45,536 bases of DNA from Ruminococcus sp. UBA7013 (GTDB lineage: Bacteria > Bacillota > Clostridia > Oscillospirales > Ruminococcaceae): the NCBI GenBank assembly GCA_002449585.1, contig DJXD01000124.1:1-45536 (forward strand), in the 5' to 3' direction. Positions 14,890-22,705 of this stretch are shown here, one piece after another. Numbering within the stretch: the stretch's first letter is position 1; each line of letters opens with the position of its first letter. The notes below the pieces were generated by a model. That model was not told where the DNA came from, searched no databases, and saw only the letters and a program-made list of their open reading frames with translations. Made by a program: the position numbers and the translations under genes.

Positions 14890-16278
14890 ATGCCGAATAT
14901 GTCACAGACAAAAGTCCCTGTTCCGGAACAGAAACCGGAAATCCGGGCAAAAAATTTTCAGGAAGTTTCCCTTGGCTATACTGTAGAAATGGCACAGGAG
15001 GAAGCCACAAGATGCCTGAACTGCAAACATAGACCTTGTGTATCTGGCTGTCCTGTTAATATTCAGATTCCGGATTTTATTAAAAAAATCACAGAACAGG
15101 ATTATGACGGCGCATATGAAATCATTCATCAAACGAGCAGTCTTCCGGCTGTTTGTGGGCGAGTATGTCCGCAAGAACGGCAATGTGAAAGTAAATGCGT
15201 ACGAGGAAAAAATGGTGAACCTGTTGGAATTGGCCGTCTGGAGCGTTTTGCAGCAGATTGGCATATGCATCATAGTGATAAACCTATGCAGAAGCCAGAA
15301 GCAAACGGGCATAAAATTGCTGTTGTTGGCGGAGGGCCTGCCGGGTTGACCTGTGCCGGAGATCTTGCAAAACGAGGTTATGAAGTCACTATTTTTGAAG
15401 CTTTTCATGTGGCTGGTGGTGTCCTGATGTATGGCATCCCGGAATTCCGTCTGCCGAAAGCCATTGTTCAGAAAGAAGTGGATCATCTTAAACAGCTTGG
15501 TGTTAAAATCATGACCAATATGGTCATTGGTAAAATTTTTTCTATTGATGAACTGATTGCCCAAGGCTTTGAAGCAGTCTTTGTAGGATCAGGCGCAGGC
15601 CTGCCTAGATTTATGGGCATTGAAGGGGAATCTTTAATTGGTGTCTGCTCTGCAAATGAATATTTGACAAGAATTAATTTGATGAAAGGGTATCTGGAAG
15701 GCTATGACACACCTGTGCTGAAATCAAAATGCGCAGCAGTATGCGGCGGCGGAAATGTGGCTATGGATGCCGCCAGAAGTGCGCTCCGCATGGGTGCGGA
15801 ACATGTTTATATCATATACAGACGTTCTGAAAATGAAATGCCGGCTCGGCGTGAAGAAATTCATCATGCCAAAGAAGAGGGCGTAGAATTCCTAACTTTG
15901 CAGAATCCTGTCAAAATTCTTGGTGATGAAAATGGGCGTGTCCGTGCGGCAGTATGCCAGCGCATGGAGCTGGGTGAGCCTGATGCCAGCGGCAGACGAA
16001 GCCCTATTCCTGTAGAAAATTCAGAATATGAATTGCCAGTGGATACCGTCATCATGGCAATTGGTACTTCTCCCAATCCATTGATCCGCACCACAACCAA
16101 AGGGCTTGAAGCTAATCGGCATGGTTGCCTGATTGTAGATGAACATATGATGACAACCAAAACCGGTGTTTATGCTGGTGGTGATGCTGTTACTGGTGCG
16201 GCAACCGTCATTCTTGCTATGGGTGCAGGGAAATCTGCTGCGCAGTCGATTCATGAATATATTCAAAAGCAATACTAA
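14890..16278 (+). CDS. nfnB: NADPH-dependent glutamate synthase-like oxidoreductase, NfnB large subunit
   Basis: A 462-aa GltD-like flavoprotein. The N-terminus carries the double cubane cysteine set CLNCKHRPCVSGCPV and CGRVCPQERQCESKCV for two [4Fe-4S] clusters; the first nucleotide loop is AVVGGGPAGLTCAGDLAKRG and the second AVCGGGNVAMDAARSALRMG; the C-terminus ends in GVYAGGDAVTGAATV. Together with nfnA it forms the bifurcating transhydrogenase. The ATG at 14890 lies 7 bp after AGAGGTG; the in-frame TTG at 14872 is rejected. Without nfnA next to it this could have been a glutamate synthase small chain, but no large gltB-type gene is present here. Confidence 0.92.
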   Translation: MPNMSQTKVPVPEQKPEIRAKNFQEVSLGYTVEMAQEEATRCLNCKHRPCVSGCPVNIQIPDFIKKITEQDYDGAYEIIHQTSSLPAVCGRVCPQERQCESKCVRGKNGEPVGIGRLERFAADWHMHHSDKPMQKPEANGHKIAVVGGGPAGLTCAGDLAKRGYEVTIFEAFHVAGGVLMYGIPEFRLPKAIVQKEVDHLKQLGVKIMTNMVIGKIFSIDELIAQGFEAVFVGSGAGLPRFMGIEGESLIGVCSANEYLTRINLMKGYLEGYDTPVLKSKCAAVCGGGNVAMDAARSALRMGAEHVYIIYRRSENEMPARREEIHHAKEEGVEFLTLQNPVKILGDENGRVRAAVCQRMELGEPDASGRRSPIPVENSEYELPVDTVIMAIGTSPNPLIRTTTKGLEANRHGCLIVDEHMMTTKTGVYAGGDAVTGAATVILAMGAGKSAAQSIHEYIQKQY

Positions 16279-16299
16279 AAATTTACAGGAGGCGGATTT

Positions 16300-16779
16300 A
16301 TGAAATTAAAATCATTTCTCAAAAAATTGGCTGTGCTGATGAGTGCCGGAATGGTTTATACTATGAGTACTATTACAACATATGCCGCAGATACAGCTGC
16401 ATCAGAAGAAGAAGTTTCTGGAGTGGGAATGTTAATTTCCACATTGGTATTTCCCATTCTGGTATTGATCTTCTTGTATTTCATCATGATCAAGCCTCAG
16501 CAGAAACAGGAAAAAGAAATTCTTGATATGCAGAAAAATCTTCAGATTGGTGATGAAGTGATTACCGCAGGCGGAATTGTAGGCTTTGTACTCAAGATTG
16601 AAGAGAATACACAGACTGTTGTGCTGGAAACCGGCAGTGACAGACTGAAAATTCGTGTTTTGCAAAACAAGATCATGAAAAATGTCACGGCAGAAGAAGC
16701 CGCTGCTGCTGAAAAAGCAAAGGCCGATAAGGCAAAAGCGAATAAAAGCATCAGCGTTGGAAAGCCTAAAGATGAATAA
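16300..16779 (+). CDS. yajC: Preprotein translocase accessory subunit YajC, with N-terminal signal-like extension
   Basis: A 159-aa protein. Residues 47-66 form the single YajC membrane helix and FIMIKPQQKQEKE follows; the core beta region is LQIGDEVITAGGIVGFVLKI. Ahead of this is an unusual 35-residue extension with a positively charged start, hydrophobic core and a plausible signal peptidase site at TYAADT. The tail is Ala/Lys-rich and helical. YajC associates with SecDF-YidC in protein export. AGGAGG precedes the ATG, and the spacing (21 bp after nfnB) suggests cotranscription. Confidence 0.9.
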   Translation: MKLKSFLKKLAVLMSAGMVYTMSTITTYAADTAASEEEVSGVGMLISTLVFPILVLIFLYFIMIKPQQKQEKEILDMQKNLQIGDEVITAGGIVGFVLKIEENTQTVVLETGSDRLKIRVLQNKIMKNVTAEEAAAAEKAKADKAKANKSISVGKPKDE

Positions 16780-16822
16780 TTATGCTCCTGAAATACATAC
16801 ATTGTCACAGGGGTGACTGTGT

Positions 16823-17209
16823 ATGTTATGGAAATCAGTAACAGGCTGTTATCTGCGTTCTGTTCTGGAAGGAGTGCTTTTCCTAGGAGCTGGCGGCCTT
16901 TTGTGTGCCGGATGCTGTCTGTCCGTCAGTATTCCGGAACAAATCATGATCATACTCATGCATATACTTTGGAGCATCAGTGCTTTTTATGCTGGAAAAC
17001 GAGCAGGACTCCGACAACGAAAGCATGGTCTGGGAACAGGTTTGATCTGTAGTGTGTTATTATGCATGTTATTATCAATTGGCTGTCTGCTCATGCAGGA
17101 AATTTTATCAGCCAGATTGCTGATTCGTTGTTTCTGTATTTTGCTCTCAGGCATGGCGGGCGGCGTTGTTGGTGTCAATACCCGGCTCAGAAAACCGCCA
17201 TATTTTTGA
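16823..17209 (+). CDS. TIGR04086-type four-helix membrane protein
   Basis: A 128-aa polytopic protein with four hydrophobic segments (about 13-36, 38-57, 67-88 and 97-119) and a basic loop (KRAGLRQRKHGL). Length, topology and its place between yajC and the SCIFF genes match the TIGR04086 membrane family of Clostridia. GGGGTG lies 9 bp before the ATG at 16823. Function unknown; the repeated proximity to yajC and SCIFF genes hints at an export or envelope role (inference). Confidence 0.78.
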   Translation: MLWKSVTGCYLRSVLEGVLFLGAGGLLCAGCCLSVSIPEQIMIILMHILWSISAFYAGKRAGLRQRKHGLGTGLICSVLLCMLLSIGCLLMQEILSARLLIRCFCILLSGMAGGVVGVNTRLRKPPYF

Positions 17210-17223
17210 AAAGGTGGGATATT

Positions 17224-18336
17224 ATGAAAAAATCAATACTTGCCATAACAGCCGTCAGTTTTCTGCTGAGCGGCTGCGGTACTGCTGTAGATCAAGAACC
17301 CGAACTGCATATTGCTACCATTCCGGCACAGCCTGATGCCCCTGTGAGTTCCGTATCTGTACCCCCCACAGAAGAAACACAGCCAGAAGTTTCGGCTGAG
17401 CATAAACCTCCGGAATCTACTACAGAAATGATATCAGCTACAGATACTACAGATACGGCTTCTTATGAGGCCGCCATGTTCGACCGTGCTGTCTTTGCCG
17501 CTGTTATGGATCCCCTGACAGATGTACCCGGAATGTATCTTCTGAATGATATTGATGGCGATGGCATGACAGAATTTCTCCTTGCTGTTCCTGTCAGTGA
17601 TACACAAAGCTGGAATATCATTCTTGAGAGTCCAGGTTCTGCTGGTGTTTATTATTATCAGGCAACCGGGCTGATCAATGATTATTTTGTCATAGATCCG
17701 GAAGATGGTCAGGGGCGTATTAATGAAAATAATCATAGTGATACAGGAGAAATTATTTCCAGCGAATATTTCCGATGGACAGGCACAGCTCTGGAGCTAA
17801 CTTCTCAGCTTTATGGCGGAAGCTGTTACTGGAATTATCAGGGAACTTCTTCATCTGATTTTCTAGCAAAAGCGGCGGCAATGCAAAGCGTTCAGAATGA
17901 AGAAATTTTTAATCTTGTCTTTTCCGGAACGCCTGAACAAATAGCAAACTCTTTTCATGAATATCTTTCTGGTTATTTCAAGCAGGTAAAACCTCCTGTC
18001 GCCGCAGATATTGATGGAAATGGTTCAATAGAACAGGTAATTGTGATCCAGAATCTTACAAAACGATGGGCTTCTAATATCATCAGTCTGTATGATCAAG
18101 ACGAAACAATGAATACAGATCCTCTTGCAAATGTGCATACCACTTGCTTTGTATTGGATGATATCGGCAACGGCATGACAAGACTTCGGCCGGCAAATTT
18201 TGATAGAAAATATACATTTGCTGCTGCTGGAGGGAGATTGTTTGCGTATGATGATACGAATACTATGCAGACAATTGAATATTCTACAGAAAATGCCGCT
18301 CCCGGTAAACAATTTATGTCAATCATGTGGGGATAA
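17224..18336 (+). CDS. Lipoprotein with FG-GAP/VCBS-like acidic repeats, unknown
   Basis: A 370-aa predicted lipoprotein: signal peptide with lipobox LLSGCG (Cys at about residue 18), a Pro/Thr/Glu-rich linker to about 75, then an extracellular domain holding two Asp-rich calcium-type loops, NDIDGDGMTEFLL and ADIDGNGSIEQVIV. Such loops occur in FG-GAP/VCBS-type repeats. The ATG at 17224 follows AAAAGGTGGG; the long frame from 17062 overlaps the membrane gene and is rejected. It is last in the operon starting at nfnA and lies just before the scfA promoter. Confidence 0.85.
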   Translation: MKKSILAITAVSFLLSGCGTAVDQEPELHIATIPAQPDAPVSSVSVPPTEETQPEVSAEHKPPESTTEMISATDTTDTASYEAAMFDRAVFAAVMDPLTDVPGMYLLNDIDGDGMTEFLLAVPVSDTQSWNIILESPGSAGVYYYQATGLINDYFVIDPEDGQGRINENNHSDTGEIISSEYFRWTGTALELTSQLYGGSCYWNYQGTSSSDFLAKAAAMQSVQNEEIFNLVFSGTPEQIANSFHEYLSGYFKQVKPPVAADIDGNGSIEQVIVIQNLTKRWASNIISLYDQDETMNTDPLANVHTTCFVLDDIGNGMTRLRPANFDRKYTFAAAGGRLFAYDDTNTMQTIEYSTENAAPGKQFMSIMWG

Positions 18337-18358
18337 TAGAAAAAATGTTGTTTTCCTC

Positions 18359-18387
18359 TTGCATTATGAAAACAAATATGCTATAAT
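18359..18387 (+). promoter_or_regulatory. scfA promoter
   Basis: -35 TTGCAT (18359-18364), 17-bp spacer, -10 TATAAT (18382-18387). The leader to scfA is about 45 nt. Confidence 0.85.
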
Positions 18388-18437
18388 ATAAAAAAAGGGC
18401 GGCCGTCTCCGTCCCAGCAAGAAAGGAGGAACTCCGG

Positions 18438-18584
18438 ATGAAACATATCATGACGATCAATAAGGCAAACCTGGTTCAAAGCGCAAAGAAAGGCGGCTGT
18501 GGCAACTGTCAGGCTTCTTGTCAATCTGCATGCAAAACTTCCTGCACAGTAGCAAATCAGAAGTGCGAGAAAGAGGAAAAGTAA
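18438..18584 (+). CDS. scfA: SCIFF ribosomally made peptide precursor
   Basis: A 48-aa peptide with the SCIFF (six cysteines in forty-five residues) layout: leader MKHIMTINKANLVQS, then a core with cysteines at 21, 24, 28, 32, 36 and 43 (CGNCQASCQSACKTSC and QKC). The maturase encoded next forms thioether bonds between cysteine sulfurs and residue alpha carbons. AAAGGAGGA lies before the ATG. It is short enough to be missed by length-filtered gene finders. Its biological role is unsettled although it is nearly universal in Clostridia. Confidence 0.95.
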   Translation: MKHIMTINKANLVQSAKKGGCGNCQASCQSACKTSCTVANQKCEKEEK

Positions 18585-18603
18585 TTCCTTCCTGGAATGA
18601 CGA

Positions 18604-18627
18604 CCCTGCTCCGTGCAGGGCGTTTTT
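18604..18627 (+). terminator. Terminator/attenuator between scfA and scfB
   Basis: Stem CCCTGC/GCAGGG (18604-18609 and 18615-18620) followed by CGTTTTT. It would give much more scfA than scfA-scfB message, fitting peptide and enzyme dosage. Confidence 0.75.
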
Positions 18628-18658
18628 CTGTTTCTGAAAAATCAACGGAAAGGCTTGA

Positions 18659-20071
18659 ATGAATATGATACATAAATATAAACTGAATGGGCTGTATATC
18701 GTTCTGGATGTCAACAGCGGCGGTGTGCATGTTGTCGATCAGCTGACTTTTGATCTTCTGGATTATGCCGCCCCTCCTTTTGCAGAAGAATGTCCTCCGG
18801 AAATTCTGGATGCCCTTGGTCAGGCATATACAGCACAGGATCTCAAAGACTGCTATGCCGAATTGAAAGAATTATATCAGCAGAAAATATTATTCTCTCA
18901 GGATGAATATGAAAAATATGCCCGGTTTGCCGCCCCCGCTCCGATCAAAGCAATGTGCTTGCATATTTCTCATGATTGCAATATGAGGTGTAAATATTGT
19001 TTCGCTTCTACTGGGGATTTCGGTACAGGCCGAAAGCTCATGCCTGTCGAAACCGGAAAACTTGCAATTGATTTCCTTCTGGAACATTCAAAAGATAGAA
19101 AATTTTTGGAACTGGATTTCTTTGGCGGCGAACCGCTTATGAATTTCAATGCTGTGAAAGAAGTCGTGAAATATGCCCGTGAACGGGAAAAAGAATATGG
19201 AAAAACATTTCGATTCACGCTCACAACAAATGGCATTCTCCTGAATGATGAATCTATTGATTTTATCAATGCCGAAATGTCTAATATTGTCCTCTCTATT
19301 GATGGCAGAAAAGAAATCAATGATAGAATGCGCCCCGTTGTCAGTCAAAAGGGAAGCTATGATATTATTTTACCCAAATTCAAAAAATTAGTCAGCCAAC
19401 GTGATAAAAATTTAGATTATTATGTCCGGGGGACATTTACAAAATATAATCTTGATTTTTCAGAAGATGTTTTTAGCCTGTATGAAGCTGGCTTTGATCA
19501 GATCTCTGTAGAGCCCGTTGTATGTGACAGCAAATATTCATATGCACTCACAGAGGAAGATCTCCCCGCCATTTTTGCCGAATATGAACGCCTTGCCCTC
19601 CGCCTGCTTGAAAATGATAGAGCCGGAAAGCATTTTAATTTCTTTCACTTCATGATTGATCTTGATGCAGGCCCTTGTGCGATCAAACGCCTGAAAGGGT
19701 GCGGATGCGGAAATGAATATGTTGCCATCACACCAGATGGGGATATTTATCCCTGTCATCAGTTTGTTGGCATAGAAGAATATAAAATGGGCAATCTGGA
19801 AGAGGGCACTTTCAATGAAGATATGAAATATGAATTCTCTCAGTCACATATCTATCATAAGCCCAAATGCCGTGACTGCTGGGCAAAATTCTATTGCAGC
19901 GGCGGCTGTAATGCTAATAATTATCAATATCAGGGCGATATTCTGGAATCACATACGCTTTCATGTGAACTTGAAAAAAAGCGGCTGGAATGCGCTATCA
20001 TGATGCAGGTTGTCAAAAAAATAGAAGGCCAGCCGGAAACCGCTGTTTCCACGGCGTTCAAACATTGCTGA
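18659..20071 (+). CDS. scfB: Thioether cross-link-forming SCIFF peptide maturase (radical SAM/SPASM)
   Basis: A 470-aa radical SAM enzyme. The N-terminal RiPP-recognition-like region opens MIHKYKLNGLYIVLDVNSGG; the radical SAM motif CNMRCKYCFA is near residue 107; the SPASM/auxiliary cluster cysteines are in GCGCGNE, YPCHQF and CRDCWAKFYCSGGCN. It modifies ScfA using SAM-derived radicals. It starts at ATG 18659 with GGAAAGG about 5 bp upstream; ATG 18665 matches the family N-terminus slightly better and is a real alternative. No separate promoter is visible, so it is probably expressed by read-through of the terminator after scfA. Confidence 0.96.
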   Translation: MNMIHKYKLNGLYIVLDVNSGGVHVVDQLTFDLLDYAAPPFAEECPPEILDALGQAYTAQDLKDCYAELKELYQQKILFSQDEYEKYARFAAPAPIKAMCLHISHDCNMRCKYCFASTGDFGTGRKLMPVETGKLAIDFLLEHSKDRKFLELDFFGGEPLMNFNAVKEVVKYAREREKEYGKTFRFTLTTNGILLNDESIDFINAEMSNIVLSIDGRKEINDRMRPVVSQKGSYDIILPKFKKLVSQRDKNLDYYVRGTFTKYNLDFSEDVFSLYEAGFDQISVEPVVCDSKYSYALTEEDLPAIFAEYERLALRLLENDRAGKHFNFFHFMIDLDAGPCAIKRLKGCGCGNEYVAITPDGDIYPCHQFVGIEEYKMGNLEEGTFNEDMKYEFSQSHIYHKPKCRDCWAKFYCSGGCNANNYQYQGDILESHTLSCELEKKRLECAIMMQVVKKIEGQPETAVSTAFKHC

Positions 20072-20078
20072 TTAAAAA

Positions 20079-20107
20079 AACCGGGCTGATTCAGTCCGGT
20101 TTCTTTT
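20079..20107. terminator. Bidirectional terminator between scfB and the minus-strand operon
   Basis: AACCGG/CCGGTT stem (20079-20084 and 20096-20101), with TTCTTTTTT on the plus side and a long T-run on the minus side. It overlaps the 3' end of the frameshifted membrane gene. Confidence 0.85.
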
Positions 20108-20517
20108 TTGATCTGATTACTATCATCAGCAGTGTTGTCAGGCTGAAAAAGCTGATGCATATCTCATATGTTCTTGTGCGAGAATCACCATAGCATAAAT
20201 CATATCTATGTGGATCATGCAGACGCAGATCATTCCAGTAAATCAGGCGTATCCCTAAAATAGAAATGATCAGCACATGAATCAGATATAACTGCATTTG
20301 ATAAGATTTTTGTGTCAGCAGGGAAGAAAGCCAGATCATCAGAGCCAATCTAGTCAAAAGACTGACAAAAAAATGATAAATATCAATTTCATAGATCTGA
20401 CTCGGAATGATGGGATCACTGAAACGCCAATTAGTCCATAAATTCAGTTAAAGCAATAATAGAAAATAAAATCAGGATTTCAGTAAATTTTATATAAATC
20501 AAGTTATCTTTTGTCAT
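20091..20517 (-). pseudogene. Frameshifted small membrane protein gene
   Basis: An ATG at 20517 inside the end of the ATP-grasp gene opens a frame MTKDNLIYIKFTEILILFSIIALTE that stops after about 28 codons. A second frame (LWTNWRFSDP, IYEIDIYHFF, then the hydrophobic segments to VIRSKKKPD) continues the same hydrophobic, four-segment protein to 20093 without a start of its own near the break. The crossover lies within about 15 bp around 20430-20450. A single-base indel would restore a roughly 140-aa protein. It is a recent mutation, sequencing error or, less likely, programmed shifting. I do not recognise the family. Confidence 0.6.
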
Positions 20518-21604
20518 GATTTGTACTCTTGGCAGGATGAAAATATTTTTCTACTAATGGCCGGAAGCCTTTATTTTCCCGGTATTGATTGCCGAACTGC
20601 CCTGAATTATTCGCCTCGATCATGCACCAGCCTCCCGGCATGTATGCAAAATCCCATGCAATATAGGGAATTTCCGGAACAATTTTAGCCGCTTCCCCTG
20701 CCAAAGCAAGCAGATTTTCCCAATCCGGAACACGAAATCCAATGATTTTCTGATTGGTATCTGGATGAAATAAATAAGTCTCTCCGTTTTTATTCATGCC
20801 TGCCGTGCAGACAATCCCTGTCTGAATATCCACAGCCGCACCAATGCCCCCACTTCCCGCATTATCCACAACAGATTGCCCTGCACCCATCCGCAGACAG
20901 CAGAATAAATAAATTACTTCTGATCCGGTATAGTAAGTAGCTAGCCGGATTGTATTCACAGATGCTGGATGAAAAGCGGCCATTTCTTCCGCTTGCTGAA
21001 TGATTTCCTCTATAACATAGTTTCCCTTTTTGATGAGATCTGAAAAATATGCCCGTAAATCAGGAATTTCTGAAAAACAGATTTTAGAAATGCCTTTTCC
21101 TGAATAGCCATCAAATGGCTTTAAGATCGCTTGCTCATGGCGTTTTACAAATGAAAAAAATAATGCATCATCTGTTTTTGGTGTTAATAAAAGCACTTCT
21201 CTGTGATAATATTTCCCAAATATCTGAAATGTTTGATATTTATTCCTGAATATCTGTTTCTTTTCAGAATTTTCATCGTTGACCAATGTATGACAAATTT
21301 TTGCTCTTTCATATTCGCCTATGAATTCTTTTTTGCCTTTATGATTTAGATTCTGAAAATGAAATAGAAAATATTCATGATATTGCACTTGATAATAATA
21401 TCTGTGATATAAAACAGATAATTTTCGCTTTTGCCGTTCCTGTTTTGTGAGATCAGGTTCAAAATTTTGTATGATCCTGTCAAGACAAGCATCTTTTTCA
21501 GGATGTGCCTGATGTTGTAAATATTGATAAACAGCATAAACACCGGATAAAATCCGGCTTTTAGGAAATAAATTCTTGATCGCATCTTTCTGCGATACAG
21601 ACAT
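20504..21604 (-). CDS. Sugar-transfer-associated ATP-grasp protein (copy 2)
   Basis: A 366-aa protein of the ATP-grasp type found near sugar-transfer genes. Seen: ILKPFDGYSGKGI (ATP-binding lysine/glycine loop), NYVIEEIIQQ, FHPASVNTIRLATYY, a glycine-rich GSGGIGAAVDIQTG segment and the metal-binding end YIAWDFAYMPGGWCMIEANNSGQFGNQYREN. It probably ligates a carboxylate to an amine or other acceptor with ATP; the substrate is unknown. The ATG at 21604 follows AAAGGG; an in-frame GTG at 21613 overlaps that site and is rejected. It is a diverged tandem copy of the gene upstream. Confidence 0.85.
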   Translation of the reverse strand: MSVSQKDAIKNLFPKSRILSGVYAVYQYLQHQAHPEKDACLDRIIQNFEPDLTKQERQKRKLSVLYHRYYYQVQYHEYFLFHFQNLNHKGKKEFIGEYERAKICHTLVNDENSEKKQIFRNKYQTFQIFGKYYHREVLLLTPKTDDALFFSFVKRHEQAILKPFDGYSGKGISKICFSEIPDLRAYFSDLIKKGNYVIEEIIQQAEEMAAFHPASVNTIRLATYYTGSEVIYLFCCLRMGAGQSVVDNAGSGGIGAAVDIQTGIVCTAGMNKNGETYLFHPDTNQKIIGFRVPDWENLLALAGEAAKIVPEIPYIAWDFAYMPGGWCMIEANNSGQFGNQYRENKGFRPLVEKYFHPAKSTNHDKR

Positions 21605-21609
21605 AAAAT

Positions 21610-22692
21610 TCACCCTTTCTGATCCACAGGGCGGAAATACGTTTCAATCATGGTTCTATACCCTCTGTTTTCCCGGTATTGATTGCCGAACTGTCCTGCT
21701 CCATTTGCTTCCACCATGCACCAGCCTTCGGGAGTGAGGGCGAAATCCCATGCAATATAAGGGCATTCGGGAATTGCTTTTGCCAGCTGTTCCACGATAG
21801 CAAGCAATTCTTTCCAATGCGGAATACAAAACCCTATAATTTGCTGATGGGTATCCGGATGGCATAAATATGTTTTGCCTTTTTTATTCATGCCAGCAGT
21901 TATGACAATGCCATTGGAAACATCTACAGCCGCACCAATGCCGCCGCTTCCGGTATTATCCACAACAGCATCACCCACACCCATCCGGAAACAGCTGAAT
22001 AATGGAATCACTATTTTTCCGTCATAATAAGATCCCAGCCGGATCGTATTGACAGAAGACGGATGAAAAACAGCCATTTCTTCTGCTTGCAAAATGCATT
22101 CTTCTAAAACAGCTTCTTTTTTTTCAGAAATGATTTTTATCAGCCATTGGCTCAGATTTTCGATTTCTTTCATCCGGATCAGCTGAATATGTTTGCCAAG
22201 TGATCCATTTGCTGGTTTTAACAATGCTGTATCATGTGTAGCGGCAAAAGATTCCAGTTCAGAAAGATCTGTATTTTCATCAAGAAACAGGATTTTCCGG
22301 TGATAGAATGCATGAAAGCGTTCATAAGTCAGATATTTATTCTTGAAAAAATTTCTGACATAGTTCATATCTTCCGTCCGGATGAGCTGCCTGCAAATTT
22401 TTTTTCGTTCCAGATCACCAATAAATTCTTTTTTGCCTTTATGATTCAGCTTGTCAAAATGAAATAAAAAATATTCATAAAAAGAAACTTGATAATAATA
22501 TCTGTGATACAGAAGAATCAATTTCATCCTGCATGATTGTGCCGGAGTCAGCCCCGACACAAAATCAGATAAAGTAGATTCCAGTTCTTTTTTCAGACTA
22601 ATATCTGCTGAAAGCTGTATATATTTTTTTATCGCATAAAGATTTGATAAAAATCGGCTTCCAGCAAGCTGATTTTCTAGTTTACGTTTCAA
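21610..22692 (-). CDS. Sugar-transfer-associated ATP-grasp protein (copy 1)
   Basis: A 360-aa paralogue of the next gene, with ILKP-type loop ALLKPANGSLGKHI, AVLEECILQAEEMAVFHPSSVNTIRL, GSGGIGAAVDVSNG and IAWDFALTPEGWCMVEANGAGQFGNQYREN. The N-terminal third (YHRYYYQVSFYEYFLFHFDKLNHKGKKEFIGD) is also shared with copy 2 nearly word for word. The start is a TTG at 22692, 13 bp after the aroF stop, with a weak AGGA; no in-frame ATG exists upstream. The tight spacing puts it in the aroF operon, which suggests, but does not prove, a link with an aromatic or chorismate-derived substrate. Confidence 0.83.
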   Translation of the reverse strand: MKRKLENQLAGSRFLSNLYAIKKYIQLSADISLKKELESTLSDFVSGLTPAQSCRMKLILLYHRYYYQVSFYEYFLFHFDKLNHKGKKEFIGDLERKKICRQLIRTEDMNYVRNFFKNKYLTYERFHAFYHRKILFLDENTDLSELESFAATHDTALLKPANGSLGKHIQLIRMKEIENLSQWLIKIISEKKEAVLEECILQAEEMAVFHPSSVNTIRLGSYYDGKIVIPLFSCFRMGVGDAVVDNTGSGGIGAAVDVSNGIVITAGMNKKGKTYLCHPDTHQQIIGFCIPHWKELLAIVEQLAKAIPECPYIAWDFALTPEGWCMVEANGAGQFGNQYRENRGYRTMIETYFRPVDQKG

Positions 22693-22705
22693 GGCGATAA
22701 TCCTG

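Noticed and set aside
14902..15564. 220-codon minus-strand open frame antisense to nfnB
   Set aside because: Shadow of a strong family match on the plus strand; no ribosome binding site.
14890..16278. Glutamate synthase small subunit (gltD)
   Set aside because: No large subunit is present; pairing with the NfnA-type gene fits the transhydrogenase better.
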